From an uncultured Blautia sp. (lineage in GTDB: Bacteria; Bacillota; Clostridia; Lachnospirales; Lachnospiraceae): a DNA stretch of 41,677 bases. The position numbers were made by a program, and so were the translations under genes. Shown here one piece after another: positions 36,722 through 41,677 of this stretch. The stretch is from positions 1-41,677 of the forward strand of contig CAKRYE010000015.1 of assembly GCA_934426285.1 (NCBI GenBank), given 5' to 3'. Position 1 is the first letter of the stretch. Each line of letters starts with the position of its first letter. Below the pieces are notes generated by a model. That model had not been told where the DNA came from. It worked only from the letters and a program-made list of their open reading frames with translations, and made no database searches.

Positions 36722-37120
36722 TTACTCTTTTATCTGCAGATCATTTTTTATCTGCGTAGAGGAAATCTCAGGTGTTCTCGGCAGATAAACCACTTTACAG
36801 CCCTCCTCTTCCAGGAAGTCAAATTTGCCGGCCCAGTCATCACCCATAACAAAGGTGTCAACATGATATTCCTTTACATCTGTACGCTTCTGTGCCCAAT
36901 TTTCCTCCGGGATCACCAGATCAACAAACCGGATCGCTTCCAGAAGCTGTTTTCTTTTTTCATAGGAAAAATAACATTTCTTATGTTTCTCATTCCAGTT
37001 AAATTCATCTGTAGAAAGACCAACGATCAGATAATCTCCCATCTCTTTTGCTCTTCTGAGCAGATTAATATGTCCATAATGCAGAAGATCAAAGGTTCCA
37101 TACGTAATCACTCTTTTCAT
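36722..37120 (-). CDS. tagD: glycerol-3-phosphate cytidylyltransferase
   Basis: The 132-residue protein has the nucleotidyltransferase HxGH motif (GTFDLLHYGHINLLRRAKEM), the adjacent GLSTDEFNWNEKHKK and the RTPEISSTQIKNDL motif that defines TagD/GCT enzymes. It makes CDP-glycerol from CTP and glycerol 3-phosphate, the donor for the four transferases downstream. The ATG at 37120 is chosen on family length; the AAGGAGA site is about 12 bases upstream, which is far. An in-frame TTG at 37153 has no ribosome site. It is first in the unit tagD-tagG-tagH. Confidence 0.95.
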   Translation of the reverse strand: MKRVITYGTFDLLHYGHINLLRRAKEMGDYLIVGLSTDEFNWNEKHKKCYFSYEKRKQLLEAIRFVDLVIPEENWAQKRTDVKEYHVDTFVMGDDWAGKFDFLEEEGCKVVYLPRTPEISSTQIKNDLQIKE

Positions 37121-37171
37121 TTTATCCGAATTTCTCCTTTTCGTTCTTAACAAATACCAGAATCTTGATAT

Positions 37172-37192
37172 TTACCGGCTGTCCTTTCTCAT
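37172..37192 (-). other. possible 6-codon leader ORF before tagD
   Basis: In the leader between the promoter and tagD a GGAGG site is followed five bases later by ATG AGA AAG GAC AGC CGG TAA (MRKDSR). A short stem GGCTGT/ACAGCC overlaps it. It may be chance. No clear alternative terminator is visible after it. Confidence 0.2.
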
Positions 37193-37214
37193 AACAGCCT
37201 CCGCAATCTTTCTA

Positions 37215-37243
37215 AATATAGCATAGAACAAAATAGATTTCAA
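37215..37243 (-). promoter_or_regulatory. promoter of tagD-tagG-tagH
   Basis: TTGAAA, a 17-base spacer and TATATT are read on the minus strand. The start near 37208 gives a leader of about 88 bases. The promoter directly abuts the terminator of the preceding unit. Confidence 0.65.
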
Positions 37244-37244
37244 T

Positions 37245-37272
37245 AAAAAACCCGGCCAAAGGCCAGGTTTTC
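37245..37272 (-). terminator. terminator of the SPFH/zinc-ribbon/TPM unit
   Basis: On the minus strand AAACCTGGCC pairs with GGCCGGGTTT (one G-U) around a TTT loop, followed by Ts. Confidence 0.8.
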
Positions 37273-37328
37273 TGTTTTATCTAATAATTTTCTCTTATAT
37301 AAGAGTTTGCTCCAACAACATTACCATG

Positions 37329-38153
37329 TCAGAATGAACCTCCTGAGCCTCCGTGGGTCTCCCCCGAAGAACTGGTATGTGTGCTGCTGCCACCGGAATC
37401 ATCATCCTTGGGCTTGGCAGTCCTGGTCACCTGATGATACAGGAATACGTCATTGCTCCGGGTAATCTGCAGGCTTCCATCCACCATATAATCTGCCGCA
37501 TCCGGTTTCATACGCACAGTTTTCATCTGTCCCCTCATAATTCCTGTAATAATCAGTGCAATCACCAGACCGATTCCTATGGAAATAGGCAGCGCCCAGG
37601 GTGATAAGGGTTTTTCCGGCAGATTACCCTTATCAAAGGGTTCTCCTGTCTGAGCCTGAACTAAAAACTCCTGACACAGATCTGCAAAGGTGGTAAAGCT
37701 GTCATAATAGTATCCGTCTGACAGATCAGACTGAAACTGCTCTGCTATATATTCCTGCCCGGCATCTGTAAAATCATAAATGGCTTCCCCATGAGTGCTG
37801 ATCCACCATTTACGCTCAGACATAGTTATGAGAAAAAGAATTCCACTGTTGTCTTCTCCCATTCCATAGCCTTCATAATCGAAATAATCATCTGCATAAT
37901 CCATAGGCTCTGCGCCATTGATGGTTTCTTCTGTAAGTATGACCACATCACAGTCATACTCCTGGCTGATCTCATCCAGTTTTGATTCCAGTTCCAGAGC
38001 CTCATCCTCATCCAGAAGCCCTGCGTTATCCACAAGTCTGGCAGGGTGACCGCTCTCAGCCAGAACAGTTACCGGCTGGACTGCTCCTATAGGCAGAAGC
38101 CCGGATACGGAGACTGCCGCCGCCAGAAATAAAGGTATTATTTTTTTCTTCAT
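37329..38153 (-). CDS. TPM-domain membrane protein (YgcG/YdjH-like)
   Basis: The 274-residue protein has a signal peptide (MKKKIIPLFLAAAVSVSGLL, cleavage near the VLAES stretch), a TPM domain (about 38-165; VDNAGLLDEDEALELESKL, DVVILTEE, GILFLITMSERKWWISTHG), one membrane segment (about 190-212) and a Gly/Ser-rich tail ending GETHGGSGGSF. TPM domains are thought to act in membrane or photosystem assembly and repair. In Bacillus the YdjH homologue works with YdjG and YdjI. GGGGGACTGGGAAT precedes the ATG, 13 bases after the zinc-ribbon gene, forming one operon. The tail of short GGS repeats is typical of this family. Confidence 0.85.
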   Translation of the reverse strand: MKKKIIPLFLAAAVSVSGLLPIGAVQPVTVLAESGHPARLVDNAGLLDEDEALELESKLDEISQEYDCDVVILTEETINGAEPMDYADDYFDYEGYGMGEDNSGILFLITMSERKWWISTHGEAIYDFTDAGQEYIAEQFQSDLSDGYYYDSFTTFADLCQEFLVQAQTGEPFDKGNLPEKPLSPWALPISIGIGLVIALIITGIMRGQMKTVRMKPDAADYMVDGSLQITRSNDVFLYHQVTRTAKPKDDDSGGSSTHTSSSGETHGGSGGSF

Positions 38154-38166
38154 ATTCCCAGTCCCC

Positions 38167-39255
38167 CTAATGTATCAGTAATGCAACCAGATAGGCAGCA
38201 ATGGAAAATACAGCTGTCAGTCCCAAAAGCCACCTGGTATAAGCACCATTATCCACTGGCAGATCACCGGTCATCCTCCCGGTCTGACCGTTCATTGCAA
38301 AAATATACTTTTTACCTCTCCAGGTAGTATTCAGGATCCAGACCGGATACAGTGCATATTTTGCATCTCCTCCGGAAATACGGACATTGGTATTCTCCGG
38401 GATTACAGAAGCATATCCCTTAACCGTATCTCTCAGCACATCCTGCGCACTTTCCTTCATTCTTTCTCTGGCTCTGTCTGTGCTCTGCTGTGCATCTACA
38501 TCATACTTATCTGCAAGATATCCTGAGAGATAAGCAGTCTGAAATTCCACAGCCTCTGCTACCTTGTATGGTTCTATGGATTCCATAAGATCATCCGGCA
38601 TTCTGGAAGAGCCGTCTACAGGCACAGACACAAAGGACATATTTCCACTCCTGTCTACAGAATAATAGCTTGTCTCTGTGTAATCATAATCACTGTCACT
38701 CCATGTCCTGACCTTGGTTGCCTTATATCGCGCATCCGCTGCCACATCTGCATCAAAAAGCCAGAACGGAACATAAATGCCTTTAATCTCATCAATATGA
38801 TTCTCTCTTCGGAAAACCTTTGGAAGAAGCGGTCTTCCCTTGATATGCTTATAATAGGCTTCTTTTGCCGCTTTTTTATCCAGCTTAAAGGGAATAACCA
38901 TATCCGGCCGCAAAGCGCCTCTGAACCTTTCCGTCAAAATTACAGGATTTCCACAATAAGGACAGCTTGTTGCACCTGTGTTTTCATCCGATACGATCTC
39001 ACCACCGCAGGATTTACAGGTGTAAACATTCATTCCGTCTGTCTCACCCTCCTGCCACTGCTTTCCCGGGTCTGTCTGCCAGTCAGAAATATCATCCTTC
39101 TGCTCAGCTTCCTTTGACAACTGTTCATCATACTTTTTCAGAGTTTCCAGATCGAACTCCGTATCACAATAGGGACACTTCATTTTTTGTGAATGACTGT
39201 CAAATTCTATAGCCCCGCCACAGGAAGGGCATTTATATTCATTTATATCAGACAT
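38167..39255 (-). CDS. zinc-ribbon membrane protein (YdjG-like)
   Basis: The 362-residue protein has two TFIIB-type zinc ribbons, YKCPSCGGAIEFDSHSQKMK with CPYCDTEF (residues about 6-37), and YTCKSCGGEI with CPYCGNPVI (about 77-106). A soluble domain follows (GIYVPFWLFDADVAADARYK), then one C-terminal membrane segment (LLGLTAVFSIAAYLVALLI). This matches YdjG of Bacillus, which associates with an SPFH protein and PspA at the membrane. AAGGGGGGAAG precedes the ATG. It sits between the SPFH and TPM genes, the same grouping as in Bacillus. The role of the ribbons is not established. Confidence 0.83.
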   Translation of the reverse strand: MSDINEYKCPSCGGAIEFDSHSQKMKCPYCDTEFDLETLKKYDEQLSKEAEQKDDISDWQTDPGKQWQEGETDGMNVYTCKSCGGEIVSDENTGATSCPYCGNPVILTERFRGALRPDMVIPFKLDKKAAKEAYYKHIKGRPLLPKVFRRENHIDEIKGIYVPFWLFDADVAADARYKATKVRTWSDSDYDYTETSYYSVDRSGNMSFVSVPVDGSSRMPDDLMESIEPYKVAEAVEFQTAYLSGYLADKYDVDAQQSTDRARERMKESAQDVLRDTVKGYASVIPENTNVRISGGDAKYALYPVWILNTTWRGKKYIFAMNGQTGRMTGDLPVDNGAYTRWLLGLTAVFSIAAYLVALLIH

Positions 39256-39311
39256 AGGCTTCCCCCCTTGTTATTTTTCAAATTTTACTTTCCATTATTA
39301 CATTTTCTGCT

Positions 39312-40607
39312 TTATGGTCTCGGTCTTCCACATTCAGCACAAAACTTACCTTTATTTACGGTTCCGCATTCACAGGTCCATTCTTCCTGTGGTCTTGGTT
39401 TTCCACACTCAGCACAGAATTTACCTGTATTCTGTGTTCCACAGCTACAGGTCCAAACTCCGGCCTGAGGTTTCGGTTTTCCGCACTGAGCACAGAACTT
39501 ACCTGTATTTTCAGCTCCGCACTCACATTTCCATGCTCCTGCCGGAGCCGCCGTACTCTGCTGTGCTGCCTGATTCTGTGCCGCAGTCTGCGCAGCCTGC
39601 TGTGCCCCCATCTGGTAGAGACCCTGCATATTGGCTCCGCCTGCCTGCTGTGCCATTCCCATTCCCATAAATCCGGTCATTGCTCCTGCTGTATTGGAAG
39701 CTGCTGACTTCATAGCGTCTGCCTGAGCTCCGGCCAGTGTAGCTGCTGCCATAGTCGGATCCCTGAGAATTGCATTCTTTTGTGCATCCTTGATCAGCTG
39801 CGCATCCTCTTCCGGAAGAGTTACCGGATTCAATGCAATGGACACAATAGCCAGACCTCTGATTTCCTTCCATTTCTGAGTCAGCTCCTTGTTCATGGCA
39901 TCACAAAGCTCATTCACATGTCCCGGAATAGCACTTGGACGGATTCCCAGCTCAGATATCTGGGCAAATGCAGGCTGGAGGGCACTGACAAACTCTGTCT
40001 TTAACTGATCCTGGATCTGATCTCTGTCGTACTGCTGCTCCACATTTCCGCACACATTGGCATAAAACAGAAGAGGATCTACGATTCTGTAGGAGTATAC
40101 ACCATTGCAACGTACAGATACATCAATATCCAGACCAATATTTCTGTCTACTACTCTGAATGGAATAGGATTTGCTGTTCCGAATTTGTTTCCGATCAGC
40201 TCCTTTGTATTAAAATAGTAAACTCTCTGATCTTTTCCTGTATCTCCACCATATGCAAAACGTTTTTTCATGGTATCAAAAGTATTCAGAATACCTTCGC
40301 TGAGATTTCCACTGAAAATACTTGGTTCTGAAGAGGTATCATATGTAAATTCTCCCGGCTCAGCACAAACCTCTACTACCTTTCCCTGTTCCACAATGAT
40401 CATACACTGGCCGTCAGCCACTGCAATACCGGAACCATTGGAAATAATATTATCATTTCCCCGTTTGTTAGAGGAACGTCCCCCGATTCTTTTCTCACCT
40501 TTCACCACAAATACATCATTATCAATTGCTTCACAATAGAAAAACTCTTTCCACTGATCAGCCATTGTTCCGCCAAACGCACCTGCTGCCGCTTTAATTA
40601 ATCCCAT
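39312..40607 (-). CDS. SPFH (band 7) protein with three C-terminal zinc ribbons (YdjI-like)
   Basis: The 431-residue protein begins MGLIKAAAGAFGGTMADQWK and has the SPFH domain from about 20 to 250 (FFYCEAIDNDVFVVKGEKRI, FRVVDRNIGLDIDVSVRCNG). An Ala/Gln-rich stretch follows (about 310-358). The tail has three near-identical zinc ribbons: residues 359-380 (WKCECGAENTGKFCAQCGKP), 385-406 and 410-431, each CxC-x7-CxxC. SPFH proteins form membrane-associated rings or scaffolds. In Bacillus, YdjI lies with PspA and YdjGH. No pspA is in the window. GAAAGGAGATAG precedes the ATG. It is first in the operon SPFH, zinc-ribbon, TPM. Confidence 0.87.
   Translation of the reverse strand: MGLIKAAAGAFGGTMADQWKEFFYCEAIDNDVFVVKGEKRIGGRSSNKRGNDNIISNGSGIAVADGQCMIIVEQGKVVEVCAEPGEFTYDTSSEPSIFSGNLSEGILNTFDTMKKRFAYGGDTGKDQRVYYFNTKELIGNKFGTANPIPFRVVDRNIGLDIDVSVRCNGVYSYRIVDPLLFYANVCGNVEQQYDRDQIQDQLKTEFVSALQPAFAQISELGIRPSAIPGHVNELCDAMNKELTQKWKEIRGLAIVSIALNPVTLPEEDAQLIKDAQKNAILRDPTMAAATLAGAQADAMKSAASNTAGAMTGFMGMGMAQQAGGANMQGLYQMGAQQAAQTAAQNQAAQQSTAAPAGAWKCECGAENTGKFCAQCGKPKPQAGVWTCSCGTQNTGKFCAECGKPRPQEEWTCECGTVNKGKFCAECGRPRP
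39315..39533 (-). repeat. three tandem zinc-ribbon coding repeats
   Basis: The ribbons occupy 39468-39533, 39390-39455 and 39315-39380. Each covers 66 bases with 10-12 base spacers and similar codons, showing recent internal duplication in the SPFH gene. Confidence 0.8.
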
Positions 40608-40686
40608 AGTCTATCTCCTTTCAAAGCTTTCATTATTTTCATTCTTTTTCCTGAATTGCAAGAATCTTTATGTATAAATTTATCAT

Positions 40687-40716
40687 ATCATATTTTCTCA
40701 GTCCTGTCATTCGCAA
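40687..40716 (-). promoter_or_regulatory. candidate promoter of the SPFH/zinc-ribbon/TPM unit
   Basis: TTGCGA and TATGAT are 18 bases apart on the minus strand. The leader to the ATG at 40607 is about 73 bases. Confidence 0.4.
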
Positions 40717-40769
40717 AAACTCCTTTTTTCTGTCATTTTACAACATATATATTAATATTACTTATCCGT

Positions 40770-40808
40770 AAAAAGCCGCTGTATAAGTTTTCTTTCTTAC
40801 ACAGCGGC
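40770..40808 (-). terminator. terminator of the flavodoxin gene
   Basis: On the minus strand GCCGCTGTGTAAG pairs with CTTATACAGCGGC over 13 positions (one G-U), then five Ts. It lies 49 bases after the flavodoxin stop. The rest of 40608-40857 holds only the SPFH leader and promoter. Confidence 0.85.
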
Positions 40809-40857
40809 CTGTTAATTTCTGTTATTTATTTTTATTCTTTATTTCTCACCTATTCTG

Positions 40858-41280
40858 TTATACTAATGCAGCACCTAAAGCTTTGCATGCATCTGTAGCT
40901 TCATCATCTGGCTCTTCCTGGCAGATTACGCTGTCGCATACAAGGTTTGCGCCTGCTTCTTTACAGGACTCTTCCCAGTTACGCATCCATTCGCCATCTC
41001 CCCATCCATAAGAGCCAAACAGAGCGATGTTCTTGCCCTTCAGGGCATCTTTGCATCCGTCAAACATTGGCTCGAATTCTGTATCTTCGAGAACTTCATC
41101 TCCCATTGCAGGGCATCCGAAGGCGATTGCATCATATTCAGCAACTTTAGATCCGTCAAAATCCTCGCAGGTATGAAGAACAGCTTCGCCGCCTTTTTCT
41201 TTGATTCCGTCTGCAACTGCGTTTGCCATTGCTTCTGTGTTTCCTGTGCTGCTCCAATATACAACTGCTACTTTACTCAT
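40858..41280 (-). CDS. short-chain flavodoxin
   Basis: The 140-residue protein has the FMN phosphate loop YWSSTGNTEAMA, and the two ring-contacting loops FGCPAMGDEVLEDTEF and FGSYGWGDGEWM. It is a low-potential electron carrier that replaces ferredoxin in many anaerobes. It is acidic. The ATG at 41280 is preferred because AAGGAGGATTTTAATC precedes it directly. Length fits clostridial flavodoxins (about 138-142). It is monocistronic, with a strong terminator. It lies behind the DUF3793 gene, possibly with a shared function in electron transfer or iron response, but this is inference. Confidence 0.94.
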   Translation of the reverse strand: MSKVAVVYWSSTGNTEAMANAVADGIKEKGGEAVLHTCEDFDGSKVAEYDAIAFGCPAMGDEVLEDTEFEPMFDGCKDALKGKNIALFGSYGWGDGEWMRNWEESCKEAGANLVCDSVICQEEPDDEATDACKALGAALV

Positions 41281-41428
41281 GATTAAAATCCTCCTTAAAT
41301 TTGCTCTGCTTTCTCTTTGCTGCAAAGCCTTGATTTATATTATAATAAAAAGTCATACGGCTTTTCTATTATACTGATTCTTAAACGGACTCTCCGTCCC
41401 TGCTATATTACTGTACATAGCTTCTTCC

Positions 41429-41677
41429 TTACGCAGCCACTGTCAGCTGACGGACACTTCTTCCCTGATTCCAGAGACGTACATACACACTGGTACATTT
41501 CTTAAACCTCGCAAAAGCCTTTACAGCCTCACATTCATTGCAATAAACCTTCCAACAACCTACACATTTACAGTTCTGTCCTGCATTCTTGATAAACCCA
41601 ATCACATCCCCCAACGGATATCCCAGAAACAATCCGATTTCATGAGGGAAATCTTCTCTCTGCGCCAGGCGGCTTCT
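41429..41677 (-). CDS. DUF3793 family protein, C-terminus only (runs off window end)
   Basis: The last 82 codons are inside the window; the frame stays open to the edge. The sequence PHEIGLFLGYPLGDVIGFIK, then a cysteine-rich CKCVGCWKVYCNECEAVKAF, is the core of the DUF3793 family found in clostridia, whose function is unknown to me. The extra cysteines (four within about 12 residues) suggest metal binding. Genes of this family often lie next to flavodoxin, as here, 148 bases upstream. The start is not in the window. Confidence 0.75.
   Translation of the reverse strand, partial: RSRLAQREDFPHEIGLFLGYPLGDVIGFIKNAGQNCKCVGCWKVYCNECEAVKAFARFKKCTSVYVRLWNQGRSVRQLTVAA

Noticed and set aside
41340..41375. 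Two TATAAT boxes upstream of flavodoxin
   Set aside because: Neither has a credible -35 at 16-18 bases; the promoter of this gene was left unannotated.

Overview
The window reads as chromosome of a spore-forming, anaerobic Firmicute, most likely a Lachnospiraceae gut bacterium of the Blautia/Ruminococcus type. The reasons are low-to-moderate GC, the forespore sigma factor SigG next to a YlmC/YmxH protein, a 1413-residue acyl-CoA dehydratase activase, NrdR, an SPFH/TPM/zinc-ribbon membrane module, and strong AGGAGG ribosome sites. The species assignment is inference. I see no prophage, insertion sequence with transposase, CRISPR array, rRNA or tRNA; the only structural RNA gene recognised is tmRNA.

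Region 1 (1-20.3 kb) is mostly core genome. It holds the start of tgt, the giant activase, a MATE/SpoVB-type flippase, ung, an orphan hisH-hisF pair, a two-component system, ssrA, a ferredoxin-like aldo/keto reductase, efp, a gltA-patatin-yqeG-aroK operon, gdhA, nrdR, ylmC and sigG. Between the aldo/keto reductase and efp lies a 145-bp palindromic element with 13-bp perfect terminal inverted repeats that looks like a small non-coding mobile repeat. A site resembling a SigE promoter precedes ylmC.

Region 2 (20.3-37.1 kb) is a surface phosphopolymer (teichoic-acid-like) locus, all on the minus strand. TagD makes CDP-glycerol. Four CDP-glycerol glycerophosphotransferase-type proteins, one fused to a GT4 glycosyltransferase and two with long extra N-terminal domains, would polymerise or decorate. 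TagGH would export. An acyltransferase-3 protein and a secreted SGNH hydrolase with choline-binding-like repeats would modify or act on the product. Two LicD-family proteins, one with a long helical-repeat tail and one lacking the family's acidic motif, suggest phosphocholine-like decoration. A two-domain polyphosphate:AMP phosphotransferase closes the locus. Visible promoters and terminators divide it into about three or four transcription units. No tagO, tagA or tagB first-step gene and no choline kinase or cytidylyltransferase gene lies inside the window.

Region 3 (37.2-41.7 kb) carries a three-gene membrane module matching Bacillus ydjI-ydjG-ydjH (SPFH protein with three zinc ribbons, membrane zinc-ribbon protein, TPM-domain protein) but with no pspA beside it, then a short-chain flavodoxin and the end of a DUF3793 protein cut by the window edge.
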